Shown: in pieces, positions 35,408 to 44,962 of the stretch | How the letters are laid out: every line of letters begins with the position of its first letter | Position numbering within the stretch: position 1 is the first letter of the stretch | Notes under the pieces: generated by a model | Told to the model about the DNA's origin: nothing | The model's input: the letters and a program-made list of their open reading frames with translations, nothing else | Database searches by the model: none | From: Emticicia agri | GTDB taxonomy: Bacteria > Bacteroidota > Bacteroidia > Cytophagales > Spirosomataceae | Assembly (NCBI RefSeq): GCF_004168285.1 | Contig: NZ_SEWF01000015.1 | Coordinates: 93,490-157,489, forward strand | Direction of reading: 5' to 3' | Length of the DNA stretch: 64,000 nucleotides | Position numbers and translations under genes: made by a program

Positions 35408-35947
35408 ATGGAAGCACTCGATCACATCATTATGAAAGTCGCCGCGGGAGATAGTACGGCGTTTACTAAGTTATATAACCACTACAAAGAACCCGGTATC
35501 CGATTTTCGATGGCTATTGTGAAAGATGAAGAAGAAGCGGAGAATATGCTGCATGAAGTTTTTATCAAAATCTGGAATCGCCGCGAACAGATTAATCCCG
35601 AACTGAATTTCAATTCTTACATCTTTACCTGCCTGCGCAACCTCGCTTTCGATTACCTGAAAAAAATAGAAAGGAGCCAGACACTTCAACATCAATATCT
35701 GCAAATGATGGAAGAAGACCACCACCGCAATTCAGAGGCCGAAGAGGCAAAAATTGTTTTGCTCCGCAATGCGATGAACAGCCTTCCGGCTAAACGTAAG
35801 ATGATTCTGAAACTGAACGTAGAAGACGGAAAATCGTATCAGGAGATTGCTGAAATGATGCGTATTTCTAAAAACACCGTTAAAAATCAGTTAGTTAAGG
35901 CAAAGCAGTATCTCCGTGGCAGTATAGATTTAGCTATGGCTCTGTAA
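35408..35947 (+). CDS. RNA polymerase ECF sigma factor (FecI/Bacteroidota type)
   Basis: A 179-aa sigma-70 family protein. Region 2 is ALYNHYKEPGIRFSMAIVKDEEEAENMLHEVFIKIW (about 19-56), and region 4 is LPAKRKMILKLNVEDGKSYQEIAEMMRISKNTVKNQL (about 125-165). It ends 135 nt before susC. Such sigma factors are normally paired with a FecR anti-sigma gene, but none lies between it and susC. A short FecR-N-terminus-like ORF occurs 10 kb downstream at 46424. It probably activates the SusCD operon. Confidence 0.92.
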   Translation: MEALDHIIMKVAAGDSTAFTKLYNHYKEPGIRFSMAIVKDEEEAENMLHEVFIKIWNRREQINPELNFNSYIFTCLRNLAFDYLKKIERSQTLQHQYLQMMEEDHHRNSEAEEAKIVLLRNAMNSLPAKRKMILKLNVEDGKSYQEIAEMMRISKNTVKNQLVKAKQYLRGSIDLAMAL

Positions 35948-36082
35948 GAAAATTCTTCCATATGAAATTTATATAATCATTATATAAACCCAGTAGTACA
36001 TTTTACCACTTAAACAGTAATTCAGTTAAATTCAACAATACACTTGAGTTACAATTCTATCTTCACTTAAAAAAAACATATT

Positions 36083-39000
36083 ATGAAGTTAAACTTTACT
36101 CTCCGAAGCATGCTTAGGGGGCTGGTTTTTTTCGGAATCCTGTTAGGAGCGGCTCCTACAGTCTGGGCCCAGAGCCGGACTGTAACAGGTAAGGTAACCT
36201 CTAAAGAGGACGGTGCGGCTATGCCCGGCGTAAACATTTTATTGAAAGGTACTCAGAAAGGAACAAGTACTAATGCCACCGGAAATTACTCAATTGAGGT
36301 AAGCGGTAGCGATGCAGTATTAGTTTTTTCTTTTGTTGGGTATGAAGCTACTGAAATTCCGGTAGGTAACAGAAGCACGATTGATCTGGCAATGGATTTA
36401 AGTGCTGAAAGCCTGAAAGAAGTAGTGGTTACAGCCTTAGGTATCAAACGTGAAGAAAAATCATTGGGGTACTCGGTTGGTAAGGTTGACGGCAAAGACC
36501 TGAGCCGTATTTCTAACGAAAACGTATTAAATGCCATGTCGGGTAAAGTAGCAGGGGTGGCTATTAACTCTACAGGGGCCACAGGTTCGTCAGTAAGTAT
36601 GGTTATCCGTGGGGCTAAATCGTTGAGCAACGATAACCAGCCATTATTTGTAATTGATGGTGTACCTATCATTAATACTTTAAACAACGTAAGCCAGGTG
36701 GGTGGCGATAACCGTGTTGACTACGGTAATGCAATCTCTGACTTAAACCCTGAAAACGTTGAAAGCATTTCGGTGCTGAAAGGACCAAGTGCAGCAGCCC
36801 TGTATGGTTCAAGAGCAGGTAATGGGGTGGTAATTATTACTACCAAAAATGGCTCGAAAGCAAAGAAAATGACTGTAAACCTGATTACCAATACAGTATT
36901 TGATAATCCTTATCGTTTCCTTGATTTACACTCTAAATACGCTACAGGTATTCTTCCTTTCACACCAGATAACAACCCTTATCCGGGTGGTGTATTAATT
37001 ATTGATGAAGGTTCGGCAGGTGGTGTAGGTCCTGAATTAGATAAAGGTTACAAAGCCGTTCAATGGAATAGCCCTAAAGATGCAAATGGCAAACCAATTC
37101 CGACAGAACTGGTTTCTCACCCTAACAATATCAGAGACTTTGTACAGACAGGTATCACTACTACCAATGGTATATCCATTGCCAACAGCAATGATTTTGT
37201 AAACTATCGTGTAGCTTATTCAAACATGACTAACCGTGGTATTATTCCGGGTTCTGATTTATTCAAAAACTCATTGGCTATTGCTACGTCATTAAAATTA
37301 AGCAATAAATTAAGAGTAAGTACCAATATTGATTTAAGCCGTAATAACTCTAACAACCGCCCTGCGGGTGAAAGAGGGGCTAACCCATTGCAATGGGCTT
37401 ATGCCGTATCTCCGCATATCGACATCAATGAGTTGAAAAACTACTGGGTTCCTGGACAAGAAGGATTACAACAATTGTCTCAGGCAAAAGGAAACTATAA
37501 CAACCCTTGGTTCCTGGCGCATGAAGTAAGAAATGGCTTTGAAAGGAATCGTTTGTTTGGTAATATCAAAGCTGACTACCAGATTACCCCTGAATTAAGT
37601 TTAATGGGTAGATACTCAGTAGATACTTATGGCGAAAACCGTGAAACTAAAATCAGCAGTAGCTACACAGCAGAGCCTCGTGGTGCTTATGGTGTCATTA
37701 ACCTGAAACGTTTTGAAAGTAACGCCGATATGTTATTGACCTATAACAAAAACCTGAAAGACTTCTCAGTTTCTATATCAGGAGGTGCCAACTCACGTAA
37801 TACCGAATACAGAGATGTTACCAACAGAAGCCGTAACGGTACCGGTTTGATTATTCCGGGCTTGTTTACTTTACAGAATATTGCGCCTGCCAACCTTGAG
37901 TACATCAGTACACTTTCAAGAAAAGTGGTTTATAGTGCTTATGGAATGGCAAATTTGGGCTATAAGGATATGGTATTCTTAGACCTGACCGCCAGAAACG
38001 ACTGGTCAAGTACTTTGCCTGCGGCCAACCGTTCTTATTTCTACCCATCTGCTTCATTGAGCGTATTAGTTAATGAAATGTTTGCTACTTCGTCGCCTAA
38101 TCTGAATATGCTGAAACTAAGAGCAGGTGTAGCACAGGTAGGTAATGATACAAACCCGTATGCTTTGATAAACACCCTGGCTAACAACGAAGCGTGGGGA
38201 GGTCTTACCCGTTTGTCGAAATCGGGTACGATTTTATTGCCTGATTTGAAACCTGAAATCTCGACTTCGTATGAAGTAGGTGCCGATTTAACCATGTTCA
38301 AAAACAAATTGAGAGTATCGGGTACTTACTACATGGTTGAAAACAGAAACCAGATTATCCCAACCAAATTACCTCCATCAACAGGCTTTACCTCTAAAAA
38401 CATCAACGCAGGTTTGTTAGTAAGTAAAGGAACTGAAATTACAGTAGGTGGTACGCCATTTGAAAATAATGGCTGGAGATTGGATTTGACAGCTAACTTC
38501 TACAGAAACAGAACAGTTATCAAAGAGTTAAGTCCAGGTCTTGATTTCTATACTTTATGGACAGATGCCAAAGGTGGTGCATGGACTTACGTAGGTGAGA
38601 CAATCGGTGATATTTATGATGCAGAATTGGTTACGGTAAAAGACCCTAATTCGCCCTACTTCGGTTATCCTATCTTAGACGAAAACGGTTCTTGGCAAGC
38701 AGTTGCCGCCAGCAATACCCGTAACAAAATCGGTAACTTCAACCCTGATTTCATCTTGGGCTTCCAGGCTTCGTTGACTTATAAAAACTTCAGTCTGAAT
38801 GCTACATTTGACTGGAGACAAGGCGGCGATTTTGTTTCACAAACCTATCGTTATGGTGAGTCTGATTTGAAATCGCAACGTTTCCTTGATAACCTGATTA
38901 ATCCGAATGGTTTAACAGGCGATGCCCTTCGTAACTACCTGATTGATAATGACCTTGTAAGAGTAACCGGAAACAAATTCAATATTGTAGGTGGTCCTAC

Positions 39001-39469
39001 TGCTGCTTACGGGGGGTATCCTTTTGAATACGGCGGTAATACTTATATGTATGGTGTATTTAACCCTGGTGTTATTGCGCAATACAACGAGGCAGGTCAG
39101 ATTATCGGTTATAAAGAAAACCTGGGTGGTGCCGGAACCAAAATTATTCCTTATGGCGACAACTATCCGTGGGATTTCACAAGAGCTGCTTTGTTTGATG
39201 CTTCTTATATCAAACTGAGAGAAATTTCATTAGGCTACGAAATACCAAGTTCTTTCGTGAAAAGATTGGGTATGCAAAGTGCTAACGTATCAGTTTATAG
39301 CCGTAATATCATGCTATGGACAGCCGCTAAAATCGGTATCGACCCGGAGATGGCATTCCAGCCACAAGCAGGTACACAGGCAGGTACGCAGTTTAAACAA
39401 GGTATCGAAAGATACAACGTTACTCCTTGGGTAGTTCCGGTTGGATTTAAACTTGGTTTAACATTCTAA
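36083..39469 (+). CDS. SusC/RagA-family TonB-linked outer-membrane transporter
   Basis: A 1128-aa TonB-dependent receptor. A signal peptide (cleaved after VWA-Q) is followed by a carboxypeptidase-regulatory-like domain (VTGKVTSKEDGAAMPGVNILLKGT...GYEATEIPVG), then the plug with the family signature (VVVTALGIKREEKSLGYSVG...DGVPIINT...SISVLKGPSAAALYGSRAGNGVVIITTK) and a long beta-barrel ending VGFKLGLTF. There is no STN signalling domain, so it is unlikely to signal directly to an anti-sigma factor. It imports a large ligand through the outer membrane with its SusD partner 21 nt downstream. Confidence 0.95.
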   Translation: MKLNFTLRSMLRGLVFFGILLGAAPTVWAQSRTVTGKVTSKEDGAAMPGVNILLKGTQKGTSTNATGNYSIEVSGSDAVLVFSFVGYEATEIPVGNRSTIDLAMDLSAESLKEVVVTALGIKREEKSLGYSVGKVDGKDLSRISNENVLNAMSGKVAGVAINSTGATGSSVSMVIRGAKSLSNDNQPLFVIDGVPIINTLNNVSQVGGDNRVDYGNAISDLNPENVESISVLKGPSAAALYGSRAGNGVVIITTKNGSKAKKMTVNLITNTVFDNPYRFLDLHSKYATGILPFTPDNNPYPGGVLIIDEGSAGGVGPELDKGYKAVQWNSPKDANGKPIPTELVSHPNNIRDFVQTGITTTNGISIANSNDFVNYRVAYSNMTNRGIIPGSDLFKNSLAIATSLKLSNKLRVSTNIDLSRNNSNNRPAGERGANPLQWAYAVSPHIDINELKNYWVPGQEGLQQLSQAKGNYNNPWFLAHEVRNGFERNRLFGNIKADYQITPELSLMGRYSVDTYGENRETKISSSYTAEPRGAYGVINLKRFESNADMLLTYNKNLKDFSVSISGGANSRNTEYRDVTNRSRNGTGLIIPGLFTLQNIAPANLEYISTLSRKVVYSAYGMANLGYKDMVFLDLTARNDWSSTLPAANRSYFYPSASLSVLVNEMFATSSPNLNMLKLRAGVAQVGNDTNPYALINTLANNEAWGGLTRLSKSGTILLPDLKPEISTSYEVGADLTMFKNKLRVSGTYYMVENRNQIIPTKLPPSTGFTSKNINAGLLVSKGTEITVGGTPFENNGWRLDLTANFYRNRTVIKELSPGLDFYTLWTDAKGGAWTYVGETIGDIYDAELVTVKDPNSPYFGYPILDENGSWQAVAASNTRNKIGNFNPDFILGFQASLTYKNFSLNATFDWRQGGDFVSQTYRYGESDLKSQRFLDNLINPNGLTGDALRNYLIDNDLVRVTGNKFNIVGGPTAAYGGYPFEYGGNTYMYGVFNPGVIAQYNEAGQIIGYKENLGGAGTKIIPYGDNYPWDFTRAALFDASYIKLREISLGYEIPSSFVKRLGMQSANVSVYSRNIMLWTAAKIGIDPEMAFQPQAGTQAGTQFKQGIERYNVTPWVVPVGFKLGLTF

Positions 39470-39490
39470 AAATCTTTAAACACGAAATCA

Positions 39491-41131
39491 ATGAAAAGGA
39501 ATTATAAAAAAATTATTGCATTAGCTTTTCTGTTTACAGGGCTTTTCTCTTGCAAAGACCTGACAGAAGTGAACAATAATCCCAATGGGATACAGCCTGA
39601 CCTCGTGAACCCTAATCTGGTATTGCCAACTGTATTGACTGAAGCTGCAAAACTTTATGTGAACCTTGGCTATCAGGATATTGCAGGGGTTGTACAGCAT
39701 ACACAAAAAGATGCGTGGTCGTCGGGTCATAACGATTACGACTGGGGTGGCAACCAAAGCTGGAGCGGATACTACGATATTTTGCGTAACAACCAATTGG
39801 TGTACGACAGAGCAGTAGCCGAGAAATTAGAGTTTCACCAAGGGGTATCATTAGTCATGAAATCGTTCATGTTTGGTTTAATTACCGACTTGTGGGGCGA
39901 TGCACCGTATAACACCGGATTGAAAGGTGAATTGGGTAAACCAGAAGATATACTTCCGGCTTTTGATAGCCAGGAGGTAATTTATACAGGTATTTTAGCT
40001 GACCTTGAAAAAGCTAATACGCTTTTATCTAAATCAAAAGCTGAGTACTCAAGTATAGTAGATAACGTAGATGTTTACTTTTCAGGCGACCCTGCCAAAT
40101 GGAGAAAAATGGCTAACTCGTTAGCGCTACGTTATTATATGCGTATTTCTGCCAAAAAACCAGATGTTGCCAAAGCAGGTATTGAGAAAATTGTGGGTAA
40201 TGCCGCACAATATCCAATCATGACCGTAAACTCAGAAGATGCTACTATGGGCTTTCCGGGTACAAGTGATGGCACTGCATGGCCGGCAAATACAGTTTTT
40301 GATGTGAGTGGTAGCAACTACCGCCGTATCAAAATGGCAGGAACTTTCGTAGAAACGTTACAGGCATTAAAAGACCCGCGTTTAGGAATCTGGGCAAACA
40401 AAGTTGAGGTTCCTTTAGTGGTTGATGCGTCGCTTCCGGCAGGTACCGATAAAATTGAAGGTGGTAAAAGATATTTATCGCCTGATAAAGTGGGTAACAC
40501 CGTAGTTGATACTGACCCTGAGTATGTAGGTATTCCTACCAGTTTCTCAGCTTTACCATCAGCTTTTAACCTGAATCCAACGCCAGGTCAGACCTCTTTC
40601 AATCCGCACGTTTCGTTCCTGAACGATATTTACAAAGCAGCTACCGGCCCATTATTAAGAGCCCGTTTGATTTCGGCGGCTGAAGTAAACTTTATCTTGG
40701 CAGAAGCAGCCCTGAAAGGCTGGAACGCAGGAGACGCCAAGGCACGTTATGAAGCAGGTGTAAGAGCTTCTTTAAATACCTGGACAGTAGGCAGCAAAGC
40801 AGATGCCTATTTAACTACGCCGGGCGTTGCCTACGAAGGTACTTTGAAACAGGTAATAGAACAAAAATGGATTGCCAGCTGGACAGCTGCTACCGAAGCA
40901 TGGTTTGATTTCAGAAGAACTGGCTTCCCTGCATTAAAAGCAGGCCCTGCAGCAAAACGTCAGGCATTACCGGTTAGATTCTATTATATGCAAGACGAAC
41001 TGAACATTAACAAAGCTAACACCAATGCCGCTTTGGAGAAATTAGAAGTAACTAATTTCTCGCAGGCTGACGGAAAAAATAGTGCATGGTCGAAACCCTG
41101 GGTAATTCAGGGAACCGGAAAACCTTGGTAA
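39491..41131 (+). CDS. SusD/RagB-family nutrient-binding outer-membrane lipoprotein
   Basis: A 546-aa lipoprotein (lipobox GLFSC, C21) of the SusD-like type 2 group. Typical blocks are LTEVNNNPNGIQPD at the N-terminus, YYDILRNNQLVYDRA, SLVMKSFMFGLITDLWGDAPY, WRKMANSLALRYYMRIS and IIEQKWIASWTAATEAWFDFRRTGFP. It caps SusC and binds the ligand at the cell surface. The gene follows susC by 21 nt. The long repeat at 41161 lies directly behind it and may limit read-through to the phosphatase gene. Confidence 0.94.
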   Translation: MKRNYKKIIALAFLFTGLFSCKDLTEVNNNPNGIQPDLVNPNLVLPTVLTEAAKLYVNLGYQDIAGVVQHTQKDAWSSGHNDYDWGGNQSWSGYYDILRNNQLVYDRAVAEKLEFHQGVSLVMKSFMFGLITDLWGDAPYNTGLKGELGKPEDILPAFDSQEVIYTGILADLEKANTLLSKSKAEYSSIVDNVDVYFSGDPAKWRKMANSLALRYYMRISAKKPDVAKAGIEKIVGNAAQYPIMTVNSEDATMGFPGTSDGTAWPANTVFDVSGSNYRRIKMAGTFVETLQALKDPRLGIWANKVEVPLVVDASLPAGTDKIEGGKRYLSPDKVGNTVVDTDPEYVGIPTSFSALPSAFNLNPTPGQTSFNPHVSFLNDIYKAATGPLLRARLISAAEVNFILAEAALKGWNAGDAKARYEAGVRASLNTWTVGSKADAYLTTPGVAYEGTLKQVIEQKWIASWTAATEAWFDFRRTGFPALKAGPAAKRQALPVRFYYMQDELNINKANTNAALEKLEVTNFSQADGKNSAWSKPWVIQGTGKPW

Positions 41132-41160
41132 AAGTAGATTGTTTTGAAGTAAAAATCAGG

Positions 41161-41383
41161 GAGGGCGTCTCAAAAGTTTACCAAGCCAAATATTATTTGG
41201 CCCAGCCTCACCTCACCCCGTGCGGCGTCCGCTCTAAATCTCCCTCTCCTGAACAAGGAGCGGACGTCGCACGGAGGGAGACTTTTAGCCCCTCTCCCGA
41301 GGGAGAGGGGTTGGGGCGGCCGCCGCGCGGTGAGGAAGAATCCCGAAGATTATTTGGCGTAAAAAACTTTTGAGACAGCCCTC
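41161..41383. mobile_element. MITE-like long palindromic repeat D, complete copy
   Basis: Terminal inverted repeats (gagggcgtctcaaaagttt at 41161 and aaacttttgagacagccctc ending 41383) enclose nested GC-rich hairpins, among them cccctctcccgagggagagg and a pair around gcggcgtccgctc / gagcggacgtcgc. GC content is far above the surrounding DNA. The right half is repeated, inverted, at 62826-62930. The ends resemble insertion-sequence termini (GGCTGTCTCAAAAG). It has no coding capacity of its own. Confidence 0.7.
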
Positions 41384-41414
41384 TGATTTATTAAGAGACC
41401 CAAACCTCTGAATT

Positions 41415-42767
41415 ATGAATTTTATCAGAAAAAAGATATACAGAATTTTTTGTTTTTTTATTTGTAGTAGTAGTTTCCACACAACTTTTTCTCAATCGCA
41501 TACACATCCGCATGAGCAGGCTGTATCGTTAAACATGGACGTAAAAGTTCTGTTTCCCTCAGCCACACCCGACCGCATCATACTAAATCTGACACCAACG
41601 CCTGAAACTTCTATCGGAGTGAACTGGCGTACAGATACCACTATTACCAAAGGAGAAATACAGGTAGCCATTGCTACCGACGGAACACAGTTTTTGAAAA
41701 ACGTCCGTACTATTTATGCTACTTCTGAGTACCTCAAAGTAAAATACCAACAGGAGCCGGAAGTGAAATCCTGGTATCACTCGGGTGTGATAGAAAACCT
41801 GGAACCCGGTGGCTTATATGTGTATAGAGTTGGCTATGACAAGCACTGGAGCGAATGGTTTCAGTTTCGGATGCCTTCAAACAAACCTAACCGTCCGATT
41901 TCGTTTCTGTATTTCGGCGATGCCCAGAATGATGTAAAATCATTGTGGTCGAGGGTTATCAGAGAAGCATATAAAACCATGCCTGAAGTATCTTTTATGC
42001 TACATGCCGGAGACCTGATTAACCGCAACGACCATGATGTAGAGTGGGGTGAGTGGTTTTATGCTGGCTCACACATTCATGCTACTGTACCCAGTGTAAT
42101 GACCCCCGGTAACCATGAATACGGCAAAGGCAAGTTATCTCCGCAATGGAGACCACAGTTTACTTTACCGACCAATGGCCCGAAAGGACTGGAAGAAACC
42201 TGCTATGAGATAAATTATTCAGACCTGAAAGTGATTTCATTAAATGCCGAAGAAATTGACGAATCAGAGCATTTTGCCTCGGCACAGGCTAAATGGTTAG
42301 ACTCGGTATTGACACATAACCCACGTAAATGGACCGCTATTACACTTCATTACCCGTTTTATTCAACCAAACCTAATCGTGATAATATAGAATTACGCAA
42401 CCGCTTTAAGCCGATTGTAGATAAACACAAAGTGGATATTGTCTTACAAGGCCACGACCACGCCTACGGACGTGGCATGGTGAGTAATACGGTAAATGTA
42501 CAAGGGAACAAAAACCAGGCATCAGGTACGGTGTATGTAGTATCTGTTTCAGGACCGAAGATGTATGACATATCTAACGACCCCTGGATGAGCCGCAAAG
42601 CAAGTAATACCCAGTTGTTTCAGTTGCTTACCGTCAAAGACAATGTACTCTCTTATAAAGCTTTTACAGCTACCGGAGAACTATATGATGCCTTTGATTT
42701 ACAGAAACAACCCGGCAAGCCAAATCTTTTAGTGAATAAAATTCCTAAAACACCGGAGAAGAATTGA
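41415..42767 (+). CDS. Secreted purple-acid-phosphatase-like metallophosphoesterase
   Basis: A 450-aa exported enzyme. After the signal peptide (to about residue 27) comes a fibronectin-III-like domain (about 45-150: RIILNLTPTPETSIGVNWRTDT...LEPGGLYVYRVG), then the phosphoesterase with its five metal motifs: YFGDAQND, HAGDLINRN, GNHEY, LHYPFY and GHDHAYGR. The first motif has Q where many family members have H or G. It hydrolyses phosphate mono- or diesters outside the cell. It follows susD across the D repeat and precedes a strong terminator. Confidence 0.9.
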   Translation: MNFIRKKIYRIFCFFICSSSFHTTFSQSHTHPHEQAVSLNMDVKVLFPSATPDRIILNLTPTPETSIGVNWRTDTTITKGEIQVAIATDGTQFLKNVRTIYATSEYLKVKYQQEPEVKSWYHSGVIENLEPGGLYVYRVGYDKHWSEWFQFRMPSNKPNRPISFLYFGDAQNDVKSLWSRVIREAYKTMPEVSFMLHAGDLINRNDHDVEWGEWFYAGSHIHATVPSVMTPGNHEYGKGKLSPQWRPQFTLPTNGPKGLEETCYEINYSDLKVISLNAEEIDESEHFASAQAKWLDSVLTHNPRKWTAITLHYPFYSTKPNRDNIELRNRFKPIVDKHKVDIVLQGHDHAYGRGMVSNTVNVQGNKNQASGTVYVVSVSGPKMYDISNDPWMSRKASNTQLFQLLTVKDNVLSYKAFTATGELYDAFDLQKQPGKPNLLVNKIPKTPEKN

Positions 42768-42789
42768 GGTTGTTAGGAAAAATTACAGC

Positions 42790-42822
42790 AGGGATAGGAG
42801 AGAACTCTTATCCCTTTTTTTA
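42790..42822 (+). terminator. Rho-independent terminator after the phosphoesterase gene
   Basis: agggataggag and ctcttatccct pair at 10 of 11 positions around an AGAA loop and are followed by TTTTTT. It ends the SusCD-phosphatase unit 22 nt after the stop codon. Confidence 0.85.
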
Positions 42823-42870
42823 TAGCATCATAAATATTTTCTGTATATTTGGTTAACAAACCAATGAATT

Positions 42871-43086
42871 ATGCTTATAACTGTTGAAGGAATTTATGAG
42901 AATGGGCAGGTAGTTTTTAAGGAGAATCCTCCTCTACGCAGAAAATCAAAAGTACTTATTACTTTTGTAGAAGAGATAAGCGATAAAACCTCTTTTAAAA
43001 AACGCCCTTTTGGTACACTAAAAGGTACTATAAAGGTTTCTGATGATTTTAACGAACCGTTAGATGACTTAAAAGATTATATGTAA
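42871..43086 (+). CDS. Antitoxin-like protein (DUF2281/DUF104 type), toxin partner missing
   Basis: A 71-aa protein. The N-terminus MLITVEGIYENGQVVFKENPP resembles AF2212/DUF104 antitoxins; the C-terminus FGTLKGTIKVSDDFNEPLDDLKDYM matches the toxin-binding tail of DUF2281 antitoxins that pair with PIN-domain VapC toxins. The stop overlaps an ATG (TAATG), the usual coupling to the toxin gene, but that frame (MAYLFKNLSAL) stops after 11 codons. It is therefore an orphan antitoxin or part of a decayed TA pair. Confidence 0.7.
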   Translation: MLITVEGIYENGQVVFKENPPLRRKSKVLITFVEEISDKTSFKKRPFGTLKGTIKVSDDFNEPLDDLKDYM

Positions 43087-43121
43087 TGGCATATTTATTT
43101 AAGAACCTTTCTGCTCTCTAA
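43086..43121 (+). pseudogene. Remnant of a toxin gene start
   Basis: ATG overlapping the antitoxin stop opens an 11-codon frame, MAYLFKNLSAL, then TAA. VapC-type toxins often begin M-x-Y-L-L-D. The match is short, so this is only a plausible relic. The DNA from 43122 to 43335 has no gene-like frame. Confidence 0.3.
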
Positions 43122-43335
43122 GCCAGTCTTATCTTACTACATTACAATCTCAGAAAATAAATCAATAACAGTGTCCTTCTTTTCTGACTTCTAAACAGTT
43201 CTCACTTATACATTCATCAATAGTTTGTTGTTTATTATTTGCATCCTATCTACCCAAAAAATCTTCCTATATTCAATAGTACTTTCTTAAGAATAGGTAG
43301 TATAAAGAAATGCAAGGTTTAATGAATAATTGAGA

Positions 43336-43507
43336 TTCAAGAAATAAGCGTTCTTTTGTAGAGACGCATTGCATGCGTCTCCAAGGGGCTATTAACACCT
43401 TAAAACGACCTATTGTTTTTTATCTTTAAATAGCATTTATTGGATTGCAAAGTCCAATGGAGACGTAAAGCATTACGTCTCTACGAATGAACCGTTTATT
43501 TCTTGAA
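43336..43507. mobile_element. MITE-like palindromic repeat, copy C
   Basis: The most complete copy of this family. ttcaagaaataagcg...ttttgtagagacg at the left pairs with cgtctctacgaa...cgtttatttcttgaa at the right, about 30 bp of terminal inverted repeat over 172 bp. The interior is AT-rich with two small hairpins (gcattgcatgc and attggattgcaaagtccaat). It has no coding content. It shares termini with copies A (26032) and B (30681). Confidence 0.65.
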
Positions 43508-43600
43508 ACCTAATCATTCGGTGAAAATGATTTAATCAGAAACTAACCTGATTTTGCCCTTTAAGGCAACAATTGACTATTCAAACTACCTACAAACCCA

Positions 43601-44890
43601 ATGAAAAAGTGTTCTTTTATTATTACTCTTCTTATTTACTGCCTTTTTAATGTTTCTTTCAGCAATGCACAGACCCTGAAAGTAGGGGCAGCCATTCGGG
43701 TTATTACACCTGATCCGCTTTTACCTGTTTCCGGTGGGATTGGTACGCCTAAACCAGCTAAAGAGAAGAAAGGAGACTTGTTTGCCAGAGCGATGGTTTT
43801 TGAAAAAGGCGGCACACGCATTGCGATTGTAAACGTAGATAATCTGGGTTGGACCTCTATTTTAGGTAATAAATCAAGAGCCTTAATCAAAGGTATTCCA
43901 CCGGAAAATATTCTTATTGGTGCTACACATACCCATAGCGGGCCTGATGCGTATGCGTTCCCTGATGCTACCGGAAAATCGTCTGCCGATTTAAAATACC
44001 TGGATTGGTGCGTGCAACAGATTGCTGATGCTGTAAACGAAGCCGTCAGCAAATTAGAGCCTGCTTCGTTGAAAATTGCGGTTGATGAAGCCAAAGGCAA
44101 AATAGCTTATAACTATTATGCACCTGCCTTATATGACCCTCGTTGTGGGGTTATTCAGGCCATTGCCACTACTGGCGGCAAACAAGGCAAGCCCATTGCT
44201 ACGCTGGTAAATTATGCAGTGCATCCCGAGGTTTTAGGGTCGGGTCGTGGTATTTTAAGCCCAGACCTTTGCGGACCTTTATATGACCGCATTGAATCTA
44301 AAGCAGGCGGAATCGCCCTATTTATGAATGGCGCACAAGGGGGAATGGTAACGGCCGATACTCGTTTAGAATATGGCAAAGAAGGGGCAGGTCAAAAAGA
44401 AGCCAATACCTGGGAAGAATGTATCAGGATTGGTGAGCTATTGGCTGACGAAGCCTTGCGGATTGTAGAAAAAGCACCTGTATTAGAAAACCCGAACCTG
44501 TATTGTGTAGCCCGTAAAATAGAGTTTCCGGTCGATTCGGAAGTAATGCGTTATATACTGAAAAACTCTCCCTTGAAGCATGAACTGAATAAAGAGAATG
44601 TGGTAAGTACGCAACTGAATCTGCTGAATATAGGCCCTGCCCAGATACTGACTATACCCGGAGAAGCCTTGCCGAATATCGGATATTATGTAAAACGTAA
44701 TATGCCTACCAAAATGCCGTTTTTATTCGGGCTTACCAACGATGCCTTCGGGTATATGCTTACCAAAGTAGATTTCAATAGTTTTAAACGGTATGATTAC
44801 GTAAGCCGAACCAGTTTAGGCGAAATGACCGGAGAAATTTATATAGAACAAGCCCTTAAATTAGTAAAGGATAGTCCAAAACCACAATAA
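43601..44890 (+). CDS. Neutral/alkaline ceramidase-like secreted hydrolase
   Basis: A 429-aa exported protein (signal peptide to about SNA-Q, residue 24) with the N-terminal domain of neutral/alkaline non-lysosomal ceramidases. Landmarks are KVGAAIRVITPD, GDLFARAMVFEKGGTRIAIVNVDN, the zinc-site GATHTHSGPDA and NYAVHPEVLG. It lacks the C-terminal Ig-like domain of true ceramidases, as is usual in the short Bacteroidota form, whose substrates are mostly unknown. It lies 72 nt before the PhoPQ-activated-family gene on the same strand. Confidence 0.87.
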   Translation: MKKCSFIITLLIYCLFNVSFSNAQTLKVGAAIRVITPDPLLPVSGGIGTPKPAKEKKGDLFARAMVFEKGGTRIAIVNVDNLGWTSILGNKSRALIKGIPPENILIGATHTHSGPDAYAFPDATGKSSADLKYLDWCVQQIADAVNEAVSKLEPASLKIAVDEAKGKIAYNYYAPALYDPRCGVIQAIATTGGKQGKPIATLVNYAVHPEVLGSGRGILSPDLCGPLYDRIESKAGGIALFMNGAQGGMVTADTRLEYGKEGAGQKEANTWEECIRIGELLADEALRIVEKAPVLENPNLYCVARKIEFPVDSEVMRYILKNSPLKHELNKENVVSTQLNLLNIGPAQILTIPGEALPNIGYYVKRNMPTKMPFLFGLTNDAFGYMLTKVDFNSFKRYDYVSRTSLGEMTGEIYIEQALKLVKDSPKPQ

Positions 44891-44962
44891 TTTATTCATC
44901 ATCGACGGGAATTTCTAACCTGATTATCCAACCGGATTTTCCCTCCTATAAAAACCTCATCT

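Noticed and set aside
36286..36687. 133-aa minus-strand frame inside susC
   Set aside because: It is antisense to the conserved SusC plug region and has no recognisable domain.
43336..43507. CRISPR array from repeated GTAGAGACG units
   Set aside because: The units are inverted ends of single dispersed palindromes, not regularly spaced direct repeats with spacers.
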